A stretch of 64,000 nucleotides of DNA from DASZQY01 sp963843565 (GTDB taxonomy: Bacteria > Pseudomonadota > Alphaproteobacteria > Rhizobiales > Kaistiaceae): contig CAWJKY010000003.1 in NCBI GenBank assembly GCA_963843565.1, positions 1,860,001 to 1,924,000 of the forward strand, written 5' to 3'. This document shows, one piece after another, positions 17,541 through 25,482 of the stretch; position 1 is the first letter of the stretch, and the number at the start of each line of letters is the position of its first letter. The position numbers were made by a program, and so were the translations under genes. The notes beneath the pieces are model-generated. The model saw nothing but the letters and a program-made list of their open reading frames with translations. It was not told the origin of the DNA and did no database searches.

Positions 17541-17732
17541 GAGCCCCTCCCCCCAGAATCGTATTGTCGTTGTCGGAATACATCGGCGTCGGAATAGGTC
17601 GACGGACGCCTCGCCGGATTTTAGCAAGGCGGCGGGCGGCGTGTCACCGCCCACGCGGACATCATTTTGCGAAAACGCACTTTCAGGCAGGCAAGGGCTT
17701 CGGTTGCCGCCGCGACAAAATCGCCAGGTCGA

Positions 17733-17897
17733 TCAGATGCGCCCCATGAGCGCCAGGACGACCAGGACGATCAGCACGACACCGAGGACGCCGACGCCGC
17801 CGTGACCGAAGCCGTAGCCATAGCCGCCGAACCGGCCGCTGAAGCCGCCGAGCAAGGCAATGATGAGAACGATGATGAGAATGAGACCGAGCGACAT
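17733..17897 (-). CDS. DUF3309-type small membrane protein
   Basis: A 54-residue protein beginning MSLGLILIIVLIIALLGG and ending with a second hydrophobic stretch VLGVVLIVLVVLALMGRI. A glycine- and tyrosine-rich turn (FGGYGYGFGHGG) joins the two. This two-helix, Gly-rich layout is that of the DUF3309 family, common in Proteobacteria and often stress-associated, with unknown function. AAGGA lies about nine bases before the ATG. It is the first of three microproteins on this strand together with those at 17927-18070 and 18265-18438. Confidence 0.75.
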   Translation of the reverse strand: MSLGLILIIVLIIALLGGFSGRFGGYGYGFGHGGVGVLGVVLIVLVVLALMGRI

Positions 17898-17926
17898 GGT
17901 CCTGTTTCCTTCGAGCGCGCGGGAGA

Positions 17927-18070
17927 CTAGTTCCCGTCGATGGTGACGGCGTGATCGCCGATCTTGATCTGCAGGCCGACCTGATGTTGCTGCTGGTAGA
18001 GGAAATACCCGCCGACGATGACGACGACCGCGAGAGCGGCGATGATGAAATACAGGGCGCTACGACTCAT
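17927..18070 (-). CDS. Single-pass membrane microprotein
   Basis: A 47-residue open frame starting MSRSALYFIIAALAVVVIVG, so one N-terminal transmembrane helix, followed by a short charged periplasmic tail containing QQQHQVGLQIKIGDHAVTIDG. Similar tiny proteins occur in Hyphomicrobiales without known function. It lies 29 bases upstream of the DUF3309 gene in the transcript. No strong ribosome-binding site is visible, so confidence is moderate. Confidence 0.55.
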   Translation of the reverse strand: MSRSALYFIIAALAVVVIVGGYFLYQQQHQVGLQIKIGDHAVTIDGN

Positions 18071-18264
18071 GATCAGGGACCAAACTGGCGCCTACAGTCG
18101 GGTGGTCGCGAGAGGGGCGTTGCCCCCCGCGATCCGAGAAGAGGAGGCCCCGGCCGGCGCGCGAGCCCGCCGAGGCCTTCGCCAGATGTCTGGGGGGCAG
18201 GACATCCGGCACTGGGAGGGGTGAGCGGGGTTGGGCGCAAGCGAGCCGCTCCCGGCCGCGCGGG

Positions 18265-18438
18265 CTACTTGCCCTTGAGGGTGTCTTTGAGCCCGCCGAT
18301 GGTGTTTTGAACTCTGCCGGCTGCCTTGTCGGCCTTGCCTTCCGACTCCAGTTTGGAGTCGCCGACGACCTTGCCGACCGCTTCCTTGATCCTGCCCTTG
18401 ACGACTTTCGTCGACCCGGCAACGCGATCCTTGTCCAT
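18265..18438 (-). CDS. CsbD-family stress-response protein
   Basis: A 57-residue, highly charged, probably disordered protein starting MDKDRVAGSTKVVKGRIKEA and continuing with VGDSKLESEGKADKAAGRVQ. That is the CsbD consensus. CsbD proteins are abundant under general stress in many bacteria; their molecular role is unknown. GGAGG stands about six bases before the ATG. The gene forms a group with the two small membrane proteins downstream on the same strand. Confidence 0.9.
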   Translation of the reverse strand: MDKDRVAGSTKVVKGRIKEAVGKVVGDSKLESEGKADKAAGRVQNTIGGLKDTLKGK

Positions 18439-18597
18439 TGGAGGCCTCCCCGAGCCAGGATCCGCATCGGCCGACTCTTCGGCCGAGAGCTGGCTGCTCA
18501 GGTCCTATTTAGCGGTATGCCGCGCCCCCGGTCTGTTCAAGATTGATCACCCCGAAGCGGCTTGCGCCGTACGGGGTCCTGCGGCGAGCGGAGGCCC

Positions 18598-19527
18598 TCA
18601 GAGCGCCTTTGTGAGTTCCGGCAACAGCTCGTAGAGATCGCCGACGAGGCCGTAGTCGGCGACCGAGAAGATCGGCGCCTCCGGATCCTTGTTGATAGCG
18701 ACGATCACCTTGGCGTCCTTCATGCCGGCGAGATGCTGGATGGCGCCGGAAATGCCGATGGCGATGTAGAGCTCGGGCGAGACGACCTTGCCGGTCTGGC
18801 CGACCTGCATGTCGTTGGGTGCGTAGCCCGCATCCACCGCGGCGCGCGAGGCGCCGATGGCGGCGTTGAGCTTGTCGGCGAGCGGCTCCAGGTACTTGGC
18901 GAAATTCTCCGCCGACTGGAAGGCGCGCCCGCCGGAGACGACGACGCGGGCGGCGGTCAACTCGGGCCGCTCGGAGCGCGTCAGCTCGGCACCGAGGAAG
19001 GTCGTGCGGCCGGCGACGGCGGGAACGGCGACCGCTTCGATCGGCGCGTCGCCACCCTCGCCGACCGCGCCGAACGCGGCGGTGCGCACGGTGACGACCT
19101 TCTTCGGCTCGGAGGTCTGGACAGTCTCGATGGCGTTGCCGGCGTAGATCGCCCGCTCGAAGGTGTCGGGCGAAACGACCCGGACGATCTCCGACACCTG
19201 CATGGCGTCGAGGAGCGCGGCGACCCGCGGCATCACGGTCTTGCCCGTGGCGGTCGCCGGGGCAACGAGGGCATCGTAGGCGGGCGCCAGAGCAACAAGG
19301 AGCGCGGCCAGCGGCTCGGACAGCTGGTCGGCGAGCGCGGCATCGTCGGCGACCAGCACCTTGGCGACGCCGGCGAGTCTGGCGGCGGCGTCAGCGGCGG
19401 GCCGGCAGTTGCTTCCGGCGACGAGAACGTGGACGTCGCCGCCCATCTCGCCGGCCGCGGCAAGGGCGCGCGCGGTCGGCTCCTTCAGCGAAGCGTTGTC
19501 GTGTTCGGCGAGAAGGAGAACGGTCAC
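18598..19527 (-). CDS. etfA: Electron transfer flavoprotein alpha subunit
   Basis: A 309-residue subunit that binds FAD in a C-terminal domain, seen in VVSGGRAFQSAENF, VDAGYAPNDMQVGQTGK and IAIGISGAIQHLAGM. With EtfB it carries electrons from acyl-CoA and other dehydrogenases to ETF-ubiquinone oxidoreductase (10270-11910). The start is a GTG at 19527 that overlaps the etfB stop (GTGA), so the two are translated together, as usual for a 1:1 complex. The length is normal. The lack of fixC and fixX next to it argues for the housekeeping respiratory ETF rather than the nitrogenase-type Fix complex. Confidence 0.95.
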   Translation of the reverse strand: MTVLLLAEHDNASLKEPTARALAAAGEMGGDVHVLVAGSNCRPAADAAARLAGVAKVLVADDAALADQLSEPLAALLVALAPAYDALVAPATATGKTVMPRVAALLDAMQVSEIVRVVSPDTFERAIYAGNAIETVQTSEPKKVVTVRTAAFGAVGEGGDAPIEAVAVPAVAGRTTFLGAELTRSERPELTAARVVVSGGRAFQSAENFAKYLEPLADKLNAAIGASRAAVDAGYAPNDMQVGQTGKVVSPELYIAIGISGAIQHLAGMKDAKVIVAINKDPEAPIFSVADYGLVGDLYELLPELTKAL

Positions 19528-20273
19528 AGGACCCCCGCTTCGTTTCTGAGCTTGTCGACCAGTTCGGCGACCGAGGCGACCTTGACGCCGGCGCGGCGCG
19601 TCGGCGGCTCCGACACCTTCAATACGCGCAAGCGCGGTGCGAGATCGACGCCGAGATCGGCGGCGGAGAGCTCCTCGATGGGCTTCTTGCGAGCTTTCAT
19701 GATGTTGGGCAACGAGGCGTAGCGCGGCTCGTTGAGACGCAGGTCGGCGGTGACGACCGCCGGAAGCTCCAGGCGGACGGTGTCGTGGCCACCATCGATT
19801 TCGCGGGTGACGGTGACGGCGCCGCCCTCGACAACGACCTTGGAGGCGAACGTCGCGATCGGCCAGCCGAGAAGCGCGGCGACCATCTGGCCGGTCTGGC
19901 CGGCATCGTCGTCGATCGCCTGCTTGCCGAGCAGGATGAGGCCCGGCTGTTCCTTCTCGGCAATGGCCCGGATGGCCTTGGCGACGGCGAGCGGCTCGGT
20001 GCGGCCCTCGGCCTTCACCAGGACGCCGCGGTCGGCGCCCATGGCAAGGCCGGTGCGGAGCGTCTCGGCGGAACCCGCCTCGCCGACGGAAACCAGCACG
20101 ACCTCGTCCGCGGCGCCGCCTTCCTTGAGGCGCAACGCTTCCTCGACGGCGATCTCGTCGAACGGGTTCATGGCCATCTTGACGTTGGCGAGGTCGACGC
20201 CGGAGCCGTCCGACTTGACGCGAACCTTGACGTTGAAATCGACGACGCGTTTGACCGCGACCAGTATTTTCAT
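19524..20273 (-). CDS. etfB: Electron transfer flavoprotein beta subunit
   Basis: A 249-residue subunit of the soluble electron-transfer flavoprotein. It begins MKILVAVKRVVDFNVKVRV and has MNPFDEIAVEEALRLKE and the AMP-binding/recognition-loop region LGKQAIDDDAGQTGQM. LNEPRYASLPNIMKARKKPI is the EtfB signature that contacts partner dehydrogenases. It lies upstream of and overlaps etfA by four bases. The cytoplasmic EtfAB dimer feeds electrons to ubiquinone through ETF-QO. Confidence 0.95.
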   Translation of the reverse strand: MKILVAVKRVVDFNVKVRVKSDGSGVDLANVKMAMNPFDEIAVEEALRLKEGGAADEVVLVSVGEAGSAETLRTGLAMGADRGVLVKAEGRTEPLAVAKAIRAIAEKEQPGLILLGKQAIDDDAGQTGQMVAALLGWPIATFASKVVVEGGAVTVTREIDGGHDTVRLELPAVVTADLRLNEPRYASLPNIMKARKKPIEELSAADLGVDLAPRLRVLKVSEPPTRRAGVKVASVAELVDKLRNEAGVL

Positions 20274-20310
20274 TGCAGCGTGTCCGGGGGCTGTTGTCAG
20301 GCGGCGGGGA

Positions 20311-21063
20311 CTATAGACGGGCGCGGCGCGGTGCGGCCAGTGTCAACCCCATTTCCTTGCGGTGGGCGTCGGCCATCTCGGCGAGGCTGGTGAACCGGAA
20401 ATCGACGTGCGGCATCTTCCCGGGGCGCGCGGTGGCGCCGAAACCGTCCTGCCCGGAGCGACGGTAGATCCACGCCGAAGCGAGGCCGAAGTCGTTGGCC
20501 GGGGCGTGGTCGTGAAAGAGGCTCTCGGCGGTGTGGAGGATGTCGGCTTTGGCAAAACCGGCCTCGGCGAGATGGTCGATCAAATACTGGAAGTTCCTCG
20601 GGCTTGGCTTGTAGGCGCCGATATCTTCGGCGGTGAAGACGAAGTCGAATGCGACGCCGAGACGCGCGTTCGACTTCGCGAAGCTCGCGCGATCGACGTT
20701 GGAGAGGATGACCAGCTTGTAGTGCTGCTTGAGGTAGGCAAGCGCCTCGGCGCTATCGGGAAAGGCCGGCCAGTCGCCGACCGAGGCGCCGAAGGCTGCC
20801 GCATCCTCGGCGGTGGTCTCGACCTCCCACTCCTTCGCCATGCGGCCGTAGACGACGGCCAGCAGATCGGAATAGCGCATCGCCGGGGTCGCGGATTCCT
20901 GCGCCGCCTCGTGGCGGGCGAAGGTCTCCAGAATCTCGTCGCGACCGAGGCCCGGGCCGGCCTCGGCGAGAAGCGGGGCGAGCGCCGTGACCAGGCCGCT
21001 TTCCCAGTCGATCAGGGTGCCGTAGCAATCGAAGGAGAGAACGCGAAAATCATGCAGTTTCAA
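20311..21063 (-). CDS. HAD-family hydrolase, haloacid dehalogenase type II-like
   Basis: A 250-residue hydrolase of the haloacid dehalogenase superfamily. The nucleophile Asp12 is in LSFDCYGTLIDW, motif II is ILSNVD, motif III contains YKPSPRNFQYL, and motif IV is TAESLFHDH. The layout matches type II 2-haloacid dehalogenases, but many such proteins are phosphatases, so the substrate is open. The start is a TTG at 21063, well supported by GGGAGGAG six bases upstream, with no ATG available before the catalytic motif. It is the last gene on the minus strand before the divergent DGPF/sigma pair. Confidence 0.82.
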   Translation of the reverse strand: MKLHDFRVLSFDCYGTLIDWESGLVTALAPLLAEAGPGLGRDEILETFARHEAAQESATPAMRYSDLLAVVYGRMAKEWEVETTAEDAAAFGASVGDWPAFPDSAEALAYLKQHYKLVILSNVDRASFAKSNARLGVAFDFVFTAEDIGAYKPSPRNFQYLIDHLAEAGFAKADILHTAESLFHDHAPANDFGLASAWIYRRSGQDGFGATARPGKMPHVDFRFTSLAEMADAHRKEMGLTLAAPRRARL

Positions 21064-21215
21064 CGGCTTCTCCTCCCGAACGGCCGCCCCTTGGCGCCTC
21101 TTCTAGCCGATCACGCCACCGGTCGGGAAGATTTCCCCGCACCGAAATGTCGAAAGCGGGCAATCTGGCGCGACCAGGGGGTATTCAAGCCAACAAGCGA
21201 AGAGAGAACGAGGCG

Positions 21216-21581
21216 ATGAAGTATCTCTGTCAGGTCTGGTTCAACGATCAGTCGTTCGCGGATTTCACGCCGGAGAAATCCGAGAAGCTCGACCGACGGT
21301 CGCGGGCCGAGGACGCCGAATTGGAGCGCTCCGGTCATTTGATCATGGCGAGCCCGCTCGACGAGCCCAACACGGCGACCACGGTCCGCGTGCGCGACGG
21401 AAAGACATCGGTGACCGACGGCCCCTACATCGAGACGAAGGAATATCTCGGCGGCTTCCTGCTCATCGAGGCACGCGACATGAACGAGGCGATTTCGCTC
21501 GTCGCGAAGACCGGCGTTGCGGAGATCGGCGCGATCGAGGTGCGGGCGCTTACGCCGATCAAGGACTGGGACGCGCCGTGA
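21216..21581 (+). CDS. YCII/DGPF-domain protein
   Basis: A 121-residue protein beginning MKYLCQVWFNDQSF, with VRVRDGKTSVTDGPYIETKEYLGGFLLIEA, which contains the DGPF/YCII-related motif (here TDGPY). These small ferredoxin-like proteins are regularly encoded beside ECF42 sigma factors, as here, where the sigma gene begins ten bases downstream. Their biochemical role is unsettled; some relatives act as dimeric enzymes, others are proposed sensors or targets of the sigma factor. The ATG at 21216 is chosen as the family's usual N-terminus. Confidence 0.88.
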   Translation: MKYLCQVWFNDQSFADFTPEKSEKLDRRSRAEDAELERSGHLIMASPLDEPNTATTVRVRDGKTSVTDGPYIETKEYLGGFLLIEARDMNEAISLVAKTGVAEIGAIEVRALTPIKDWDAP

Positions 21582-21591
21582 AGACCTCGCC

Positions 21592-22842
21592 ATGACCGGC
21601 GGCGCGAACATGCGGGCGACGGTCGAGCATCTCTACCGCACCGAATCGCGCCGCGTGCTCGCCACGCTGATCCGGCTGCTCGGCGACTTCGACCTCGCCG
21701 AAGAAGGGTTGCACGACGCCTTCACGGCGGCCGCCAACCAATGGCCGCGCGATGGGGTGCCCGCAAACCCGCGCGCCTGGCTCGTCTCGGCCGGGCGCTT
21801 CAAGGCGATCGACCGGGTGCGCCGGCGGGCGCGCTTCGACGCCCGCGAGGCGGAAATCGCCCTGCGTCTGGAGGCTGACATGCGCGACGACGCGGATCAG
21901 GAACCCGAGGAGATCGCCGACGATCGGCTGCGGCTGATCTTCACCTGCTGCCATCCGGCGCTGGCGCCCGACGCGCAAGTCGCGCTGACGCTGCGCGAGG
22001 TGTGCGGGATGACGACGGAAGCGATCGCGCGCGCCTTCCTTACCGCTACGCCGACCGTGGCGCAGCGCATCGTGCGCGCGAAGAGCAAGATTCGCGACGC
22101 GGCGATCCCCTACGCAGTGCCCGAACGCGACCAGCTCGAGGCGCGGCTGGAGAGCGTGCTGCGCGTCGTCTATCTCGTCTTCAACGAGGGCTACTACGCT
22201 TCGTCGGGCGAGGCGCTCGCCCGGCACGACCTTTCCGGCGAGGCGATCCGCGTCGGCCGGCTGCTCAACGAGCTGCTGCCGGAGCCGGAAACGGCGGGGC
22301 TGCTGGCGCTGATGTTGCTGAACGAATCGCGGCGCGAAGCGCGCACCGGCGCTACGGGCGAGATCATCCTTCTCGCCGATCAGGACCGAGCCCGCTGGGA
22401 CGGGGGGCTGATCTCCGAAGGGCTGGCGCTGGCCGACAAGGCGATGGGGGCCCGGCCGGTCGGTCCCTACGCCATTCAGGCGGCGATCGCGGCGGTGCAC
22501 GCGCGCGCCGCTTACGCCGACGCGACCGACTGGGCGACGATCGTCACCCTCTACGACCTCTTGATGCGCGCCGACCCCTCGCCGGTGGTCGAACTGAACC
22601 GGGCGGCCGCGATCGCGTTCCGCGACGGACCGGAAGCGGGGCTGGCGCTGATCGACGCGATCCTGACGCGTGGCGAGCTTGCCGACTACGGGCTGGCGTG
22701 GTCGGCGCGCGCCGACCTCTGCCGGCGGCTCGGCCGCGCCAGCGAGGCGCGGACCGCCTACCAGCGGGCGCTGACGCTCAGCACCCAGGAGGTGGAGCGG
22801 CGCTTCCTCGAAGGACGGCTCAGGGAGCTGGCTGACGGCTGA
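21592..22842 (+). CDS. ECF-family RNA polymerase sigma factor (ECF42 group)
   Basis: A 416-residue extracytoplasmic-function sigma factor. Region 2 is seen near residues 10-85 (LIRLLGDFDLAEEGLHDAF, AWLVSAGRFKAIDRVRRR). Region 4 is near 125-180 (REVCGMTTEAIARAFLTA), and a long C-terminal helical TPR-like domain of about 220 residues follows. This extension and the preceding DGPF gene are the hallmarks of ECF42, which lacks a classical anti-sigma factor. The C-terminal part is needed for activity in characterised cases. The ATG at 21592 is used; one at 21610 is possible. Its 3' end overlaps the convergent glpK by 23 bases. Confidence 0.9.
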   Translation: MTGGANMRATVEHLYRTESRRVLATLIRLLGDFDLAEEGLHDAFTAAANQWPRDGVPANPRAWLVSAGRFKAIDRVRRRARFDAREAEIALRLEADMRDDADQEPEEIADDRLRLIFTCCHPALAPDAQVALTLREVCGMTTEAIARAFLTATPTVAQRIVRAKSKIRDAAIPYAVPERDQLEARLESVLRVVYLVFNEGYYASSGEALARHDLSGEAIRVGRLLNELLPEPETAGLLALMLLNESRREARTGATGEIILLADQDRARWDGGLISEGLALADKAMGARPVGPYAIQAAIAAVHARAAYADATDWATIVTLYDLLMRADPSPVVELNRAAAIAFRDGPEAGLALIDAILTRGELADYGLAWSARADLCRRLGRASEARTAYQRALTLSTQEVERRFLEGRLRELADG

Positions 22843-24328
22843 GGGTGCGGCCGACGGCGTCGCGCCAGCCGGCAAGCTTCTCGCGGCGCTCGGCCTCGCC
22901 CATGCGCGGCGTGAAACGGCGATCGACGCGCCAGTTCTCGGCAAAGACAGCGGGCGGCGGGTAGTGCAGCGCGTGGTGGCCGGCGAGATAGGCGGCGCCC
23001 AGCGCGGTCGTCTCCAGAACCTTGGGGCGATCCACCGGGGCGGCCAGAATGTCGGCGAGGAACTGCATGGTCCAGTCGGAAGCGACCATGCCGCCGTCGA
23101 CGCGCACCACCGGCTGGGCGCCTCTTGCGGCGCGCCAGTCATGGCTCATGGCGTCGAACAGGTCGCGGGTCTGGTAGCAGACCGATTCCAAGGCGGCGCG
23201 GGCGATCTCGGCCTGAGTGGTGCCGCGGGTGAGGCCGAAGATGGCGCCGCGCGCCTCGGCATCCCAATGGGGGGCGCCGAGACCGACGAAGGCCGGCACG
23301 AAATAGACTGACTGGGCCCTGTCGGAATGGCGGGCGAAACTTGAGGCATCGGAGGCACGGCGGATGATCTTCAGCCCGTCGCGGAGCCACTGGACGGCGG
23401 CGCCGGCAACGAAGATCGACCCCTCCAGCGCGTAGGTGCGCTTGCCTCCCAACTGGTAGGCGATGGTGGTGAGCAGCCGGTTCTTCGAGCGCACGGGTTT
23501 GGCGCCGGTATTGAGCAGCGCGAAGCAGCCGGTGCCGTAGGTCGACTTCAGCATGCCCGGCTGGAAGCACGCCTGGCCGACGGTCGCCGCCTGCTGATCG
23601 CCGGCGACGCCGAGGATCGGAATCTCGCCGCCGAGGATCGCCCTGTCGGTGACGCCAAAATCGGCGGCGCAGTCCTTGACGTCGGGCAGGATGGCGCGCG
23701 GCACGCTGAACAGGGCGAGAAGTTCGTCGCTCCAGGCGCCCTTGCGGATATCGAAGAGCAGCGTGCGGGAGGCATTGGTGGCGTCGGTGGCGTGGACGCG
23801 GCCGCCGGTCAGCCGCCAGATGAGATAGGTGTCGACCGTGCCGAAGGCGAGATCGCCGCGCTCGGCCCGGGCGCGGGCGCCCTTCACGTGATCGAGCAGC
23901 CAGGCGAGCTTGGTGGCGGAAAAATAGGGATCGAGCAGCAGGCCGGTCTTTTCGGACACGTCGGCCTCGTGGCCGGCGGCGCGCAGTGTCGCGCAGGTGT
24001 CGGCGGTGCGCCGATCCTGCCAGACGATGGCGCGGTGGATCGGCTCGCCGGTCATGCGGTCCCACACCACGACGGTCTCGCGCTGGTTGGCGATGCCGAT
24101 CGCGGCGATCGCCGCCGGCGTGAGGTCCGCCTTCTTCAGGGCGCTGCGGCAGGTGGCGACGACCGACTTCCAGATGTCCTCGGGCTCGTGCTCGACCCAG
24201 CCGGGTTTGGGAAAGTGCTGGGTGAATTCCTTCTGCGCGATGCCGACGACCTTGAGGCGCCGGTCGAAGACGATGGCGCGCGACGAGGTCGTGCCCTGAT
24301 CGATGGCGAGGACGTGGGTGGGCTTCAT
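22820..24328 (-). CDS. glpK: Glycerol kinase
   Basis: A 502-residue FGGY-family kinase that phosphorylates glycerol to sn-glycerol-3-phosphate. It begins MKPTHVLAIDQGTTSSRAI, the N-terminal phosphate-binding loop. It also has GIANQRETVVVWDRMTG, WQDRRTADTC, AGDQQAATVGQ and RVDGGMVASDWTMQFLADI, which are glycerol-kinase features. Length is standard. No glpD or glpF lies nearby, so it is stand-alone in this window. Its stop lies inside the convergent sigma-factor gene. Confidence 0.95.
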   Translation of the reverse strand: MKPTHVLAIDQGTTSSRAIVFDRRLKVVGIAQKEFTQHFPKPGWVEHEPEDIWKSVVATCRSALKKADLTPAAIAAIGIANQRETVVVWDRMTGEPIHRAIVWQDRRTADTCATLRAAGHEADVSEKTGLLLDPYFSATKLAWLLDHVKGARARAERGDLAFGTVDTYLIWRLTGGRVHATDATNASRTLLFDIRKGAWSDELLALFSVPRAILPDVKDCAADFGVTDRAILGGEIPILGVAGDQQAATVGQACFQPGMLKSTYGTGCFALLNTGAKPVRSKNRLLTTIAYQLGGKRTYALEGSIFVAGAAVQWLRDGLKIIRRASDASSFARHSDRAQSVYFVPAFVGLGAPHWDAEARGAIFGLTRGTTQAEIARAALESVCYQTRDLFDAMSHDWRAARGAQPVVRVDGGMVASDWTMQFLADILAAPVDRPKVLETTALGAAYLAGHHALHYPPPAVFAENWRVDRRFTPRMGEAERREKLAGWRDAVGRTLSRQPAP

Positions 24329-24396
24329 CGCTGGCGGCTCCGCTGATGGGGCGCCACGATACGCAAGAAATGTCGCGGAAACGACCCCGGGGCGGC

Positions 24397-24789
24397 TCAG
24401 GCAGCGCTGAAAGCGGCGCGGATGGTGTCGATCAGGCCGTTTCCGAAGATCGGCTTCTCGACGATGGGGACACCGGCCTCCGCCGCCCGCCGGCGGATCG
24501 ATTCGGTCGGGACGGAGGTGATCAGGATGGCGGGCATGGTGACACCGCGGCCCCGAAGTTCGGCCAACACCGCCAGGCCGTCGCGATCAGGCAATTTGAG
24601 ATCGAGGACCAGACACCCGGAATCTGGGAGGACCGGTTCGTCGAGGAGCGCCTTGTCGGAGGAGAAGAGGCGCACCGCATAGCCCTCGATCTCAAGGGTG
24701 AAGCGCAGCGAATTCAGCACGGCATCGTCGTCGTCAACGACGAAAACGACACGCTGGCCGAGGGCCGCGGGGAGCTGTTGGTCCGACAT
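24397..24789 (-). CDS. Stand-alone receiver-domain response regulator
   Basis: A 130-residue CheY-like receiver with no output domain. Acidic residues Asp19-Asp21 lie in FVVDDDDAV, the phosphorylatable Asp63 is in CLVLDLKLPD, Thr/Ser lies at 91-92 in LITSV, and Lys112 is in VEKPI. All key residues are present. It follows fixJ by about 70 bases on the same strand, so it is probably co-transcribed with fixLJ. It could share phosphate with FixL, acting as a sink or a second output by protein contact. The ATG at 24789 (MSDQQL) is preferred to a TTG 48 bases further out. Confidence 0.82.
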   Translation of the reverse strand: MSDQQLPAALGQRVVFVVDDDDAVLNSLRFTLEIEGYAVRLFSSDKALLDEPVLPDSGCLVLDLKLPDRDGLAVLAELRGRGVTMPAILITSVPTESIRRRAAEAGVPIVEKPIFGNGLIDTIRAAFSAA

Positions 24790-24858
24790 CGAACGAGTAG
24801 GGAGCAAGTCCCGACCCGGCGCTTTGACGTGCCTCAATAGCGCCGACGAGCGGAACGA

Positions 24859-25482
24859 TCAGGCGTTCTCGCCGAACGGGCCCGCGACCAGGGTCATGCG
24901 GACCAGCTCCGACAGGCTGCCGGCCTGCATCTTGGTCATCACGTTGGCCCGGTAGATCTCGACGGTGCGCGGGCTGATGCCAAGGTCGAAAGCAATGGTC
25001 TTGTTGGGTTTTCCGGCGATCAGCCCGTCGAGGACCTGCCGCTCGCGCTCCGACAGGGTGGCAACCTTCTGGCGAACCTCGGCCTGGCGCGCCTCGCGGG
25101 CGCCGGAGTCGCGGCCGCGCTCGAGCGCGGCCCGAACCGCGGCGAGCAGCGTGTCGTCGTCGAACGGCTTCTCGATGAAATCGCTGGCGCCCTGCTTCAT
25201 CGCCTCGACCGCCATGGGCACGTCGCCATGGCCGGTGATGACGATGACCGGAACGTTGATGTCGCGGGCGTGGAGCTCGCGAATCAGCTCCAGGCCGCTG
25301 ACACCGGGCATGCGGATGTCGGTGACGATGCAGCCGGCGAGCGGCGCCGGCAGGTCGTCGAGAAAGGCGGCGGCCGATTCGTGGGTGACTGCCTCGATGT
25401 CGACGGAGGCGAGCAGGAACGACAGCGAATCGCGTACCGCCGCGTCGTCGTCGATGACGTGGACAACCGACTCACCGGGCAT
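24859..25482 (-). CDS. fixJ: FixJ-type response regulator (receiver plus LuxR-type HTH)
   Basis: A 207-residue transcription activator. The receiver domain (about 1-120) has the phosphorylated Asp55 in CIVTDIRMPG. A linker leads to a LuxR/FixJ HTH (about 140-200) with TLSERERQVLDGLIAGKPNK and SPRTVEIYRANVMTKM, the FixJ recognition region. It overlaps the fixL 3' end by 11 bases, as expected for a cognate pair. In relatives, phospho-FixJ under low oxygen switches on fixK, whose gene here diverges from fixL. The length matches FixJ of rhizobia. Confidence 0.93.
   Translation of the reverse strand: MPGESVVHVIDDDAAVRDSLSFLLASVDIEAVTHESAAAFLDDLPAPLAGCIVTDIRMPGVSGLELIRELHARDINVPVIVITGHGDVPMAVEAMKQGASDFIEKPFDDDTLLAAVRAALERGRDSGAREARQAEVRQKVATLSERERQVLDGLIAGKPNKTIAFDLGISPRTVEIYRANVMTKMQAGSLSELVRMTLVAGPFGENA

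Noticed and set aside
18598..20273. Nitrogen-fixation fixABCX cluster
   Set aside because: EtfAB are present but fixC and fixX are not adjacent, and no nif genes occur in the window. The separate ETF-QO supports the respiratory form.
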